From: Aeromonas bivalvium
Lineage (GTDB): Bacteria > Pseudomonadota > Gammaproteobacteria > Enterobacterales > Aeromonadaceae
Assembly: GCF_000819765.1 (NCBI RefSeq)
Contig: NZ_CDBT01000024.1
Coordinates: 1 to 64,000, forward strand
DNA: 64,000 nt
Reading direction: 5' to 3'
Position numbers and translations under genes: made by a program. The notes under the pieces were generated by a model. It was not told the origin of the DNA and searched no databases. It worked only from the letters and a program-made list of their open reading frames with translations. Positions 1-9,623 of this stretch are shown here, piece by piece (position 1 is the first letter of the stretch; each line of letters opens with the position of its first letter).

Positions 1-3000
1 AGGACGGGGACAGGGTCTCGACCGACTTGCCGCTCACCATCAAGGACGGCAATGCGCCGGGCTTCGTGGCGGGCAGCGGGGTGAGCCTGGATGAAGGCAA
101 CCTCGATGGCAGCAACCCTCTGACCGGCACCGGCCAGTTCCAGATTGATGCGGGCTCGGATCGGGTGAGCGAGGTGTCGTTTGCCGACATCAGCGAGCAG
201 CCAGCCCTGACGGCCCTGGGCCAGAGCGTCAAGTACGAGCTGGTGGACGGGGATCCCGCCATTCCGGGCAACCAGATCCTCAAGGGCTATGTGGACGTGA
301 ACGGGGTGCGGGTCGAGGTGCTGCAGGTGGAGATCAGCGGCAAGCTCGACAACGCCGCCAGCAACGCGTTCGACTACAAGGTGACCCTGTTCGAGGGGGT
401 ACACCAGGCAAATGGCAGCAGCACCGAGCTGCCGTTCAAGGTCAATGTCGTCGACAGCGACAAGGGGGCGGGCAACAACGACAGCACCTCGGGCACCCTC
501 AACATCAGCATCGCGGAAGGGGACAAGCCGACCCTCAGCCTCACCGGCGTCACCCTGACCGAGGGGCGCTTCGGCGGCGCCGCGAGCAACCAGACCGCGG
601 ACGATCAGCACGCCAGCGGCACTCTCACCATCACGGCGGACTCGGATCCCGTGGTGGATGTGCGCCTGACCCTCTCTGGCCAGGTGGTGGATGGGAGTGG
701 CAAGGCCATCACCCACAACGGGGAGACCCTCACCTGGCAGGAGGTGCCTGGCAGCAATGGTCACGGCTTCCAGGCGGTCACCGCCAGCGGTACCCTGGTG
801 CTGAGCGTGACCCTGCCGAGCGTGCCGGGCAGTATAGCGGCCCACAGCACTGTGACCCTGGACTATCAGGTGACGGTGCACACCAACCTGGATCACGGGG
901 CGGATGACAGGCTCAATCTGACCCTGCCGGTCAAGGTGACCGACAGTGACGGCTCCGTGATCACCGGCGAGACCACGGCGGTGATCACGGATGCTGCCGA
1001 TCCCGTGATCACCACCATAGAGAGCGTCACCGTCAAGGAGTCGGATCTCGATGGCGGCAGTGGCCAGCACGGGGGTACCAGCCCGTCTGGCACGGGAGAG
1101 GTGGCCATCGGTCAGGTGACCATCGCCGCCGGGAGCGACCGGGTGGCGTCCCTGCAACTGGATGTGGCCCGCTTCAACGCCCTCAACCAGCTGACCTCGG
1201 GGGGCAAGGCGGTTACCATCAGCGCAGACAGCCAGCCGGGTGTCTACCTTGGCAAGGACAGCGGGGGCAAGCTCATCTTCAAGCTGACCCTGGATGTGTC
1301 CGGCCGCTATACCTTCGAGCTCACCGGCAATCTGGATCACAGTGTCCAGGGCAAGGATCTGCTGGATATCCAGCTGCCGTTGCAGGCCCTGGACAGCGAC
1401 GGGGATCTCAGCGCCGAGGTGATAGGCCACGTGAGCGTGCAGGATGACGTGCCCGTGGCCGTGGATGCGGGCAAGACCCTGAACGAGGGCGGCAAGGTGA
1501 GTGGCGATCTGCTGGCCACCGCCAGCGAGGGGGCGGACGATGCCGTGGTGAGATCGGTCACCATCAACGGGGTCGAACACGAGATAGCGCCCCGCGGCAA
1601 CACCACCATAGCGGTCACAGACGGCACAGGTCAGCCCATCGGCACCCTGGTGATCAATGCCGAGGGCAGATACAGCTTCACCGCCCTGAGCGGGATTGAC
1701 CACAACAACAAGACCCTGGTGCAGACCATCGATTTCCAGCTGGTGGACGGGGACGGAGATACCGATGATGGGGTGCTGACCCTGACCATCAGGGACGAGG
1801 CGGGCACGTTGACCGTCAGCGCCGTCACTGGAGCCGAGGACGCGGGGGCAACCGATCCTGGCCAGGGCATCCCCATCAACATGAGCCTGGACGTCGGCGA
1901 CTATGATCGGGGCGAGCATGTGGAGACTTTGCTTATCCAGGCGCCCGCCAATGCCCAGGGCACCTTCTACTTCAACGGCATCGCACTGACCACCATCACC
2001 CAGGGCGGCAAGACCTGGTATCAGGTGCCGCCGGAGGCCATGGTGGCGGTGGCCAATACCGATGACAAGTTCCAGCTCAGCGGTGTCACCTTCGTGCCCG
2101 ATCATGACTACTCGAGCTACAACAACGCAGGCAATCCGCTGCGCTTCCCGGTGCAGTTGCAGGTAGGGGTCACTGAGGGGAGCAAGCCCCCGGTGCTGAC
2201 CGGCAACCTGGAGATCACGGTGCAGGGCATCGCCGACAAACCCCTGTGGGAGTCCGGCAGCACGCACCAGCACCACACCACGGATGAAGACAGCAACGGC
2301 ATCGCCCTCAACGTCAAGGCGGGCCTCACCGACACGGACGGCTCCGAGACCCTGAGCTACCAGATAGAGTGGGCCTCCGGCCAGGGCACGCTGACCCTGA
2401 ACGGCAAGGCGCTCACCCCGGGGGCGAACGGCCTCTATACGGTGGCCGGTGGCGACATCAACAAGGTGACCGTGCTGCCCGGCAAGGACTACAGCGGCGA
2501 CATCAAGCTCATTGTGACCCCGGTCAGTACCGAGAAGACCCCTGTGGTCACCGGGCAGGAGACGGCCCTTGGGGATCCCATCGAGCTGGTGATCAACGTC
2601 AACCCGGTGGCGGATGACGCCAGTCTCACCATTCGTGATCTTCAGGGCAAGGAAGACACCCTGCTCGATCTGGGCAGCAAGATAGTGCTGGCCCACCCTG
2701 GCGACGCAAGTGACGGTTCAGAGACCCTGTTCGTGCGTATCGAAGGGCTGCCCGCCGGCGCCACCCTGCTGCTGGGCGGTGTGGTGGTCACCCTGGATGC
2801 CAACGGTTACTACGAGGTGCCCTATGACCAGATTGGGAACCTCAAGCTGCAACCTGCACCGGAGAGCAACGTCGACTTCACGCTCGTCATCACAGGGGTG
2901 GTGAAAGACACCGCCATCCTGACCGATGCCAATGGCCAGACCCATACCGTGGTCAACGAGAAGGTGACCGGCAGCCAGAACCTGCACGTGGATCTGGTGG

Positions 3001-6000
3001 GGGTGGTGGATACGCCGCTGCTGGATCTCGATACCAGTCATTGGCAGCCTGCCAGCGACAGGGGGTTCGAGATCACCATCCAGGAGGACGGTACCGCCCC
3101 TCTGGACTTCAAGCTTATCTCGGGGGAGTTCCCCAATGCGCCGGGGGATACCTCTGAAACCCTCAACCTGGTGCTCTTTGGCTTGCCAGATGGTGCTCAG
3201 GTACTCGATGGTCAAGGCAATCCGCTGACCCTGACCTATGCAGGGCTCGATGGGGACGGTCACCCCATCTATCAGGTGGACATTGGCAGTCTGGGCAACA
3301 TCCAGATCAAGCCCCCCCTCAACAGTACCGAAGACATCCATCTGATCGGTCGTGTGGTGGTGACCGAGAACGACGGTGACAGCAAGTCGTTCGAGACACC
3401 GCTCACCATCAAGGTGGAGCCGGCCATCGACGCCACAGACTATGCCAAGACCAGCCATGGTCTGGAGGATCAGTTCACCGTCCTCGACTGGCATCCGATC
3501 TTGACCGATGGCGCAGAGAAGGTGACGCACCTCGGCCTCTCCGGTATCGAGCCCGGTTACGAGATCTGGATCCGGGTCGGGGGAGTGGATACCCAGCTGA
3601 CGGTGAGCGGCGGCGCCGTGGACTTGAGCGACGCCGAGTTGCAGAGCCTGCTCGGCGGCGGCCAGCTGCTGGTCAAGGGGCCAGAGGATAGCGACAGGGA
3701 CACCACACTCCAGAGCCATGTCACTGTGACCCAAGTGGATGTGGACTCCAGCGCCACCGCCCAGAAGGTGATCGACGGCACCCTGCATGTGGATATCCAG
3801 GCGGTGGTAGAACCCGACGGCAACCTGGTGCAGACCGGTCAGCTGGAGAGCCCGGACGGGCACGACATTCCCCTCAAGGATGTGTTCGTGTTCGAGGATC
3901 TGGACCCCAGCAGCGTCGAGACCATCGACTACCTGGTCATCAGCGATCTGCCCCCCGGCTTCGTAGTGGTGGGCGGGATCAACGATGGTCAGGGCAACTG
4001 GACCGTGCCCCACGACGCCCTCGGCAGCTATGCCCTGCGCTCGCCGGATGGCTATACGGGTACCGTCACCTTCAAGGTCAGCGCCAGGGTGATCGACCTT
4101 GGCGACAACAATGAAGGGGATGTGAGCGCGCCGGTTGTGCGGGAGATCACCGCCAGCGCCGACTTCAATGGCGCGACCCACTCGGGGCAGATTGCGGCCG
4201 ACGTCGATTTCGACAACAGCACCCCCATCACGGGGGTGGAGGATCACGGCGTCGACTTCGGCAGCCAGCTCAAGCAGATGGTGACCCTGGGCACGGCGGA
4301 TATCGGCGATGACGAGCTCAGCATCGTCATCACAGGCTTGCCACCGGGCGTCAACGTGCAGGGGCTCACCTATGACTTCGTCAACGGCGAGTACCTCATC
4401 AAGCTGCCGGGCGGCCTCGATGATCTCGACCGCCTCACCCTGACCTTGCCCGAGGATTACGCCGGCGACGGCCTGGGCTTCAAGGTGCGCCTGGTCAATA
4501 CCGACACGGTGAGCGGTGATTCCAAGGCGGTGGAGAAGGAAGTCACCCTCTCCATCACCCCTGAGGTGGACATCAAGGGCGGGGCGGACGGCCTGCCCGA
4601 GCTGCAGCTGAACGTGAAGGATGTGAACGGCGACGGCAAACCGGACAACCTGGAAGACACCGAGATCCACCTCGATCTCTCGGTCAAGCTCGCGGACATC
4701 AGCCCCTCGGTGACCGATGGCGGTCTCGAGACCGTGGAGCGGGTGGTCGTGACCGTGGATCCCCAATATGGGCACTTCCTCGACGGCAACGGCCAGCCGG
4801 TCACTACCCTCACGGTGAATGACCCGGCGGATCTCAAGGATCTGGTGTTCGTGCCCAAGGAGCACTTCAGCGGCAAGGTGCCGCTGGCGGTGACGGTGGA
4901 TATTCTCGACACCGCCACCACGGGCACGGATCGGGGCAGCTGGAGCGGCAATGCGAGCTTCGAGGTGCTGCCGGTCAATGATCCGGCCAACCTCACGGTA
5001 AAGGATGTGAGCGGCAACGAGGATGGCAGCGTGAGCCTCGGCGGGCTCGGCGCGACCCTGATTGACAATGATGGCTCCGAGCAGATAGTGGCGCTGCAGA
5101 TAAAAGGGGTGCCGGATGGTTTCACCCTGTCGGCCCCGGCGGTCAACAACGGCGGTGGCGTCTGGCAGGTGCCTGTCGGCACCGACTTCTCCAAGCTGAC
5201 CCTGATCCCGCCTGCGGACTTCAGCGGCACAGTGGACCTGACCCTGAGCGCCTTTACCCTGGACAAGGGGCTCACCCAGCCCCTTGAGACCAGCGCCGGC
5301 TTCACCGTCACCGTCAATCCGGTGGGGGATGCCATCATCGCCGACATAGAAAGCAAGGCGAGCGGCACTGAAGGGGATGTGATCACCCTGAACCTGGGGG
5401 TGGAGACCCGGGACACCCAGGCCACCGGCGGCAGCGCCGGCAATGTGCACGAGAACGGCCCCGAGCAGGTGCGCGTCACCCTGGAAGGGGTGCCCGATGG
5501 CGCAGAGATCCGGCTGCCGAACGGGGTGGATGGCACTGTGGTGGATCTGGGGGGCGGCCGCTGGCAGATCACCACGGAGGGCGGCAAGCTCGATGGGGTG
5601 GAGCTGGTGACCCATGACGCCAACGGCACCCTGGACATCAAGGTCACGGCCCAGAGCCTGGACAACGGCGCCCTCGGCCCCGAGGTCAGTGGCACCATCC
5701 AGGTGGAGGTGAGTCCGGTCAACGACGCTCCCGTCAATGTGCTGCCCGGGGATCCCCAGGTAGCCCAGGAGGACACGCCTTTTACCATCAATGGCTTGCA
5801 AGTGATCGACGTGGATGCGGGCAGCGGTGCCATGGAGGTGCGCCTGTCGGTGGAGCACGGCACTCTCACCCTGCCGGCAGGGAGCGGCGTGACCGTGACT
5901 GGCAACGGCACCGGCTCCCTGGTGCTGACCGGCTCTCTGGAGGATCTCAACGCCCTGCTCTCCGGTGGCGTGGTCTATCAGGGCAATGGGGACTTCTATG

Positions 6001-7670
6001 GTGACGACGCCCTGACCATGGTCACCAATGATCTGGGCAACACCGGCAGCGGCGGCCCCTTGAGCGACACAGACGTGCTGCCCATCGAGGTGCAACCGGT
6101 CAACGACGATCCCGTCAATATCCTGCCAGGCACCCAGGTTGCCCAGGAGGATGCGCCTCATCTGATCCAGGGCCTGCGAGTGCAGGACGTGGATGCCGAT
6201 AATGGCGATATCCGGGTGACCTTGAGCGTGGACAACGGCACCCTGACGGTGGTCGATGGCAGTGGCGTCACAGTGAGCGGCGATGGCAGCGGCAATCTGG
6301 TGCTGCTGGGGTCCCAGGACGCGATCAACGCCTTGCTGGACAAGGGGGTCTCCTACCAGGGGGATGCCGACTTCAACGGCCAGGATCGCCTCACCATGGT
6401 GACCAACGATCTTGGCAACACCGGCAGCGGTGGAGGTCAGGACGTGAGCAGCACCCTGGATATCGAGGTGGCGCCGGTCAACGACGCCCCCGAGCTGACT
6501 CTGCCTGCGGGCGCACTCTCGGTGGATGAGGACGGGGATCTCATCTTGGGCGGCATCAGCGTCAAGGATCTGGATGCGGGCACGGCGCCGGTACAGGTCA
6601 CCCTCAGGGTCGAGCACGGCCTGCTGGTGGCCGGTGCCGGCGCCGGGATCACAGTGCTTGGCAGCAACAGCAACAGTCTGACCCTGACCGGCTCCCAGGA
6701 TGCGCTCAACGCCTTCCTGGCCGGCGAGGTGCACTATCAGCCAAGTCCCGACTACTGGGGAGACGACAACCTGAGCCTGGTGGTCTCGGATCTCGGCAAC
6801 ACGGGGGCGGGGGGCGCCCTGGAGGCGAGCGGCCAGGTGGGCATCGCGATCGCGGCCCAGGCCGATCAGCCCACCCTGACCCTGGACAGCCACGACGTCA
6901 CCGCCCTGGCGGGGGGCTGGGTCCCCCTCAGCCTGAGCGCCTGGGTCGCCAATCCCGAGCCCGGTGAGCTCAGCATCCGGCTCAGTGGCCTGGGCGGTGC
7001 CCAGGTGCTGGATCAGGATGGCCATACCGTGGGGCAAGATCTGGGCAACGGCGACTGGCTGCTGCCCGGGGACAGCAACCTGCCCCTCTTCCTCGATGGG
7101 CTGGGGGTCGGGGATCACAGCATTGCCCTGCAGGCTGAGTCCAGTTCGGGCGGCAGCGTCATCAGCTCGCTACCGGACACATTGGCCGTGCACACGGTGG
7201 CGGGCAATGAGCTCCATGGCAGCGGCGGCGATGATCATCTGGTGGGCGGTCAGGGGGATGACATCCTCTATGGCGGCGCCGGCAATGACATCCTCACGGG
7301 GGGACTGGGCAGCGACACCTTCGTCTGGCAGTTGCCGGATGCGGGCACGGCCGGCCAGCCGGCCCTCGACACCATCACCGACTTCAACCTGGCACAGGGA
7401 GACAGGCTGGATCTCAGCGACATGCTCAAGGGGAGCGGCGCTGGCAGCATCAACGACCTGCTCGCCCATGTCCAGGTGTCGGTGACGGCGGGCAGCGATG
7501 GTGCCAGTGATCTGCGGCTGGATATCTCCCCCGATGGCAGCGGTCAGGTGACCCAGTCCATCGCCCTGAGGGACGTGGATCTTTCCAGCCTCGATCTGGG
7601 CGGGGGCAGTCAGAGCGAGATCCTGACCTCCCTCATCGACAGTCAGCACCTCATCATCAACCACCCCTGA
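1..7670 (+). CDS. Giant RTX adhesin, type I secreted (5' end missing)
   Basis: The reading frame is already open at the first base, so only the C-terminal ~2,555 residues are visible; the start lies upstream. The protein is a chain of Ig/cadherin-like repeats carrying Asp-rich D-x-DG and 'PVNDAP' linkers, typical of calcium-stiffened biofilm adhesins of the LapA/BapA class. It ends with three tandem 126-127-residue repeats, four RTX nonapeptides (about residue 2,400 of the visible part) and a ~110-residue tail ending LIINHP. That layout matches the VCA0849-type C-terminal type I secretion target. Cysteines appear essentially absent, as expected for a surface fibre. No ABC exporter, membrane-fusion protein or LapD/LapG homologue lies downstream, so the secretion genes, if linked, are to the left. 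Family assignment is firm; the ligand is unknown. Confidence 0.93.
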   Translation, partial: DGDRVSTDLPLTIKDGNAPGFVAGSGVSLDEGNLDGSNPLTGTGQFQIDAGSDRVSEVSFADISEQPALTALGQSVKYELVDGDPAIPGNQILKGYVDVNGVRVEVLQVEISGKLDNAASNAFDYKVTLFEGVHQANGSSTELPFKVNVVDSDKGAGNNDSTSGTLNISIAEGDKPTLSLTGVTLTEGRFGGAASNQTADDQHASGTLTITADSDPVVDVRLTLSGQVVDGSGKAITHNGETLTWQEVPGSNGHGFQAVTASGTLVLSVTLPSVPGSIAAHSTVTLDYQVTVHTNLDHGADDRLNLTLPVKVTDSDGSVITGETTAVITDAADPVITTIESVTVKESDLDGGSGQHGGTSPSGTGEVAIGQVTIAAGSDRVASLQLDVARFNALNQLTSGGKAVTISADSQPGVYLGKDSGGKLIFKLTLDVSGRYTFELTGNLDHSVQGKDLLDIQLPLQALDSDGDLSAEVIGHVSVQDDVPVAVDAGKTLNEGGKVSGDLLATASEGADDAVVRSVTINGVEHEIAPRGNTTIAVTDGTGQPIGTLVINAEGRYSFTALSGIDHNNKTLVQTIDFQLVDGDGDTDDGVLTLTIRDEAGTLTVSAVTGAEDAGATDPGQGIPINMSLDVGDYDRGEHVETLLIQAPANAQGTFYFNGIALTTITQGGKTWYQVPPEAMVAVANTDDKFQLSGVTFVPDHDYSSYNNAGNPLRFPVQLQVGVTEGSKPPVLTGNLEITVQGIADKPLWESGSTHQHHTTDEDSNGIALNVKAGLTDTDGSETLSYQIEWASGQGTLTLNGKALTPGANGLYTVAGGDINKVTVLPGKDYSGDIKLIVTPVSTEKTPVVTGQETALGDPIELVINVNPVADDASLTIRDLQGKEDTLLDLGSKIVLAHPGDASDGSETLFVRIEGLPAGATLLLGGVVVTLDANGYYEVPYDQIGNLKLQPAPESNVDFTLVITGVVKDTAILTDANGQTHTVVNEKVTGSQNLHVDLVGVVDTPLLDLDTSHWQPASDRGFEITIQEDGTAPLDFKLISGEFPNAPGDTSETLNLVLFGLPDGAQVLDGQGNPLTLTYAGLDGDGHPIYQVDIGSLGNIQIKPPLNSTEDIHLIGRVVVTENDGDSKSFETPLTIKVEPAIDATDYAKTSHGLEDQFTVLDWHPILTDGAEKVTHLGLSGIEPGYEIWIRVGGVDTQLTVSGGAVDLSDAELQSLLGGGQLLVKGPEDSDRDTTLQSHVTVTQVDVDSSATAQKVIDGTLHVDIQAVVEPDGNLVQTGQLESPDGHDIPLKDVFVFEDLDPSSVETIDYLVISDLPPGFVVVGGINDGQGNWTVPHDALGSYALRSPDGYTGTVTFKVSARVIDLGDNNEGDVSAPVVREITASADFNGATHSGQIAADVDFDNSTPITGVEDHGVDFGSQLKQMVTLGTADIGDDELSIVITGLPPGVNVQGLTYDFVNGEYLIKLPGGLDDLDRLTLTLPEDYAGDGLGFKVRLVNTDTVSGDSKAVEKEVTLSITPEVDIKGGADGLPELQLNVKDVNGDGKPDNLEDTEIHLDLSVKLADISPSVTDGGLETVERVVVTVDPQYGHFLDGNGQPVTTLTVNDPADLKDLVFVPKEHFSGKVPLAVTVDILDTATTGTDRGSWSGNASFEVLPVNDPANLTVKDVSGNEDGSVSLGGLGATLIDNDGSEQIVALQIKGVPDGFTLSAPAVNNGGGVWQVPVGTDFSKLTLIPPADFSGTVDLTLSAFTLDKGLTQPLETSAGFTVTVNPVGDAIIADIESKASGTEGDVITLNLGVETRDTQATGGSAGNVHENGPEQVRVTLEGVPDGAEIRLPNGVDGTVVDLGGGRWQITTEGGKLDGVELVTHDANGTLDIKVTAQSLDNGALGPEVSGTIQVEVSPVNDAPVNVLPGDPQVAQEDTPFTINGLQVIDVDAGSGAMEVRLSVEHGTLTLPAGSGVTVTGNGTGSLVLTGSLEDLNALLSGGVVYQGNGDFYGDDALTMVTNDLGNTGSGGPLSDTDVLPIEVQPVNDDPVNILPGTQVAQEDAPHLIQGLRVQDVDADNGDIRVTLSVDNGTLTVVDGSGVTVSGDGSGNLVLLGSQDAINALLDKGVSYQGDADFNGQDRLTMVTNDLGNTGSGGGQDVSSTLDIEVAPVNDAPELTLPAGALSVDEDGDLILGGISVKDLDAGTAPVQVTLRVEHGLLVAGAGAGITVLGSNSNSLTLTGSQDALNAFLAGEVHYQPSPDYWGDDNLSLVVSDLGNTGAGGALEASGQVGIAIAAQADQPTLTLDSHDVTALAGGWVPLSLSAWVANPEPGELSIRLSGLGGAQVLDQDGHTVGQDLGNGDWLLPGDSNLPLFLDGLGVGDHSIALQAESSSGGSVISSLPDTLAVHTVAGNELHGSGGDDHLVGGQGDDILYGGAGNDILTGGLGSDTFVWQLPDAGTAGQPALDTITDFNLAQGDRLDLSDMLKGSGAGSINDLLAHVQVSVTAGSDGASDLRLDISPDGSGQVTQSIALRDVDLSSLDLGGGSQSEILTSLIDSQHLIINHP
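5715..6855 (+). repeat. Three tandem cadherin-like repeats (126-127 codons)
   Basis: Units begin at 5715, 6096 and 6474, each opening with the same 12 bases (CCGGTCAACGAC, Pro-Val-Asn-Asp). Each contains a DVDAG-like motif, a 'VSVEHGTLT'-type strand, an 'LTGS..LNALL' segment and a 'NDLGNTGSGG' end. The periods are 381 and 378 bp. The units are clearly homologous but not identical, so they are an old duplication within the adhesin stalk. Such arrays often change copy number by recombination. Confidence 0.85.
7218..7325 (+). repeat. RTX calcium-binding nonapeptide array (4 copies)
   Basis: Four consecutive nonapeptides (GSGGDDHLV, GGQGDDILY, GGAGNDILT, GGLGSDTFV) fit the RTX consensus GGxGxDxUx. 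They should form a short parallel beta-roll that folds on calcium outside the cell. They sit just before the C-terminal secretion tail, as in other type I-secreted adhesins. Confidence 0.92.
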
Positions 7671-7675
7671 TGCAA

Positions 7676-7699
7676 CAAGGCCGCCCTCGGGCGGCCTTG
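7676..7699. terminator. Bidirectional hairpin between adhesin and ychJ
   Basis: A perfect 10-bp stem, CAAGGCCGCC paired with GGCGGCCTTG around a CTCG loop, begins six bases after the adhesin stop codon. It lies between two convergent genes, so it probably ends both transcripts. The U-run is short on both sides. Confidence 0.75.
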
Positions 7700-7721
7700 T
7701 CATGTCTGGCGCGTCAGCGTC

Positions 7722-8186
7722 TCACCCGCAGCACTTCTTGAACTTCTTGCCACTGCCGCACGGGCAGGGATCATTGCGCCCGGGCAGCGGCCGGGGATCG
7801 ACCGCAAACTGCTCCCCGTCGGTGTAGACCCAGCGCCCCGCCAGGCGCACGAAGCGGGATCGCTCGTGCAGGCAGTGGCGCTGTCCCTGCTCGGCAAACC
7901 AGGCCTTGAACTCCACCTCGCCCTCCTCATCGCTTGCCTCGCCCCCCTGGGTGGCCAGGATCTCGAGCCCGGCCCAGCGGGTCTGCTGACGCGACAGCTC
8001 GGCGGCCGTGAGATCGCCGAGATAATCCGGGTGCCAGCTCTGCACCAGGTATTCCCCCAGTCCCAGCACGAAGGCGCTGTAGCGTGAGCGCATCAGCTGC
8101 CGGGCGCTGGGGGCCGCCTGACCCTGATGGAAGGGGGCGCAGCAGCTGGCATAGGGGAGGGTGGAATTGCAGGGGCAAGGGGTCAT
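7722..8186 (-). CDS. ychJ: YchJ family SEC-C motif protein
   Basis: A 154-residue protein of the YchJ/UPF0225 family. It has an N-terminal Cys cluster (PCPCNSTLPYASCC) and a C-terminal SEC-C zinc-binding motif (PCPCGSGKKFKKCC), the same metal-binding module found at the SecA C-terminus. Between them lies the NTF2-like core with LMRSRYSAF and the SWHP motif typical of the family. The ATG at 8186 was chosen because it places the first Cys cluster at the N-terminus as in E. coli YchJ; an in-frame start 11 codons upstream is less likely. The molecular function is not established. It is convergent with the adhesin gene and divergent from the ROK regulator. Confidence 0.9.
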   Translation of the reverse strand: MTPCPCNSTLPYASCCAPFHQGQAAPSARQLMRSRYSAFVLGLGEYLVQSWHPDYLGDLTAAELSRQQTRWAGLEILATQGGEASDEEGEVEFKAWFAEQGQRHCLHERSRFVRLAGRWVYTDGEQFAVDPRPLPGRNDPCPCGSGKKFKKCCG

Positions 8187-8359
8187 GGCATCGGTCGTCT
8201 GTGGATAATGGGAGCGCAATTGTAGTCAAAGCGGGGGGCCGCAGACCAGCATCGCGGCCGGTTAAGTGATCGGGGCCGGGAACTTGGTGGCGCGATTTGG
8301 GGATTGGCCGAGAATATGGGAACATTAGCCATCTTTCGCCCGCTTCGTTAACAGACCCT

Positions 8360-9580
8360 ATGAATGAGATCGTCAAAGGCAGTATCGATTTGATCCGTCA
8401 GCTCAATTACGGCCTGGTCTATGCCAGTCTGGAGGAGCACAAGGAGCTGTCCCGCACCGATCTCTCCCGCCTGACCGGGCTCTCCCCCGCCAGCATCACC
8501 AAGATCACCCGGGAACTGCTCGATGGCGGCCTGGTGGTGCCCTGCGGCGAGAGTTCCGTTGGCCGCGGTCGGCGCCAGATCCTGCTGCGCATCAACGAGC
8601 GCCGCTTCCAGTTTCTCTCCATGCGTCTGGGGCGGGGCTATGTGGACATGGCCCTGTTCGATCTGGCGGGGCGCTCCCTGGCCCGCCATCGCCATCAGTT
8701 CAGCGACGGGGAGCGCGGCGACCTGCTGCCCAGCCTGATCCAGGCCATCGAGGCCTTCTTGCCCAAACGGGCCCTGCGCCTGGCCTGCATCGCCCTCTGT
8801 CTGCCCGGCCAGGTGGAGCGTCACTCCGGCATGGTGCGCCACTTCCCCTACTATGATCTGCGTAACTGGCCGCTCGGGCCGACCCTGGAGCAGGCCTTCT
8901 CCGTGCCCGTGCTGGTGAGCGGCGACGTGCGCACCTGGATCCAGGCCGAGCGCGAATGGGGCGCGGCCAAGAATTGCGCCGATGCGGTGCTGGTGTTCGT
9001 CCACAACGACATAGGGGTGGGCATGGTGGTCAATGGCCAGCTGATGGAGAGCGAGTCCGCCATGCTCGGGGATCTCAGCCATCTGCAGCTCGAACCCTAT
9101 GGTCAGCGCTGTTACTGCGGCGGGTTTGGCTGCGCCTGTACCCTGGTCACCAATCAGGCGCTGGAGGCCCAGTATCGCGAGCTGCGCGAGCGCATGGCGG
9201 ACACGGAATCCGATCTGCCCGAGAGCGTCACCATCCGCGAGCTGTGCGAGCTGGCCCTGGCGGGCAACAACCTGTGCCAGGACATATTGCACCAGGCGGC
9301 GGGGCGCCTGGCCCGGGTGCTGGCCAACCTCATCTGCCTGCTCAATCCCGGCAAGCTGCTGCTGGGGGGCGAGATCACCCGGGCCGATCGCCTGCTGTTC
9401 CCCATGCTGCATCAGGCCCTGGCGAGCCAGCTGCCCGCCGATTACCTGGTGCGCCTGCAGATCGAGTCCACCCATTTCTACGAAGATCCCACCAAGCCCA
9501 CCTCGGTGCAGGTGCACAAGGCCCTGCGCGACGGCAGCCTGCTGCTGGAGCTGCTTCGCGGCGGGAGCGGCGAGTCATGA
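8360..9580 (+). CDS. ROK-family transcriptional regulator (NagC/Mlc-like)
   Basis: A 406-residue protein with an N-terminal winged helix-turn-helix (roughly residues 15-65, 'LSRTDLSRLTGLSPASITKITREL') followed by a ROK sugar-kinase-like domain. The zinc-site motif CYCGGFGCAC is present, matching the CxCGxxGCxE zinc loop of NagC and Mlc. The ATG at 8360 gives the usual NagC-like N-terminus; a further 21 codons are open upstream but look non-coding. These regulators normally repress sugar-uptake or amino-sugar genes in response to a sugar ligand or a PTS protein. No PTS or sugar gene is adjacent. The next gene, a citrate/dicarboxylate-type sensor kinase, starts 43 bases on and may be co-transcribed. 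The target is not determinable here. Confidence 0.85.
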   Translation: MNEIVKGSIDLIRQLNYGLVYASLEEHKELSRTDLSRLTGLSPASITKITRELLDGGLVVPCGESSVGRGRRQILLRINERRFQFLSMRLGRGYVDMALFDLAGRSLARHRHQFSDGERGDLLPSLIQAIEAFLPKRALRLACIALCLPGQVERHSGMVRHFPYYDLRNWPLGPTLEQAFSVPVLVSGDVRTWIQAEREWGAAKNCADAVLVFVHNDIGVGMVVNGQLMESESAMLGDLSHLQLEPYGQRCYCGGFGCACTLVTNQALEAQYRELRERMADTESDLPESVTIRELCELALAGNNLCQDILHQAAGRLARVLANLICLLNPGKLLLGGEITRADRLLFPMLHQALASQLPADYLVRLQIESTHFYEDPTKPTSVQVHKALRDGSLLLELLRGGSGES

Positions 9581-9623
9581 GGGGCGGCAAGGCCCGCGCC
9601 TTCGAGGCGACGGGAGGGGGGCG

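Noticed and set aside
2718-7118. A 1,466-codon open frame antisense to the adhesin gene
   Set aside because: It mirrors the third-position GC bias of the real gene, has repetitive Gln/His/Ala-rich text, no ribosome site and no recognisable domain.
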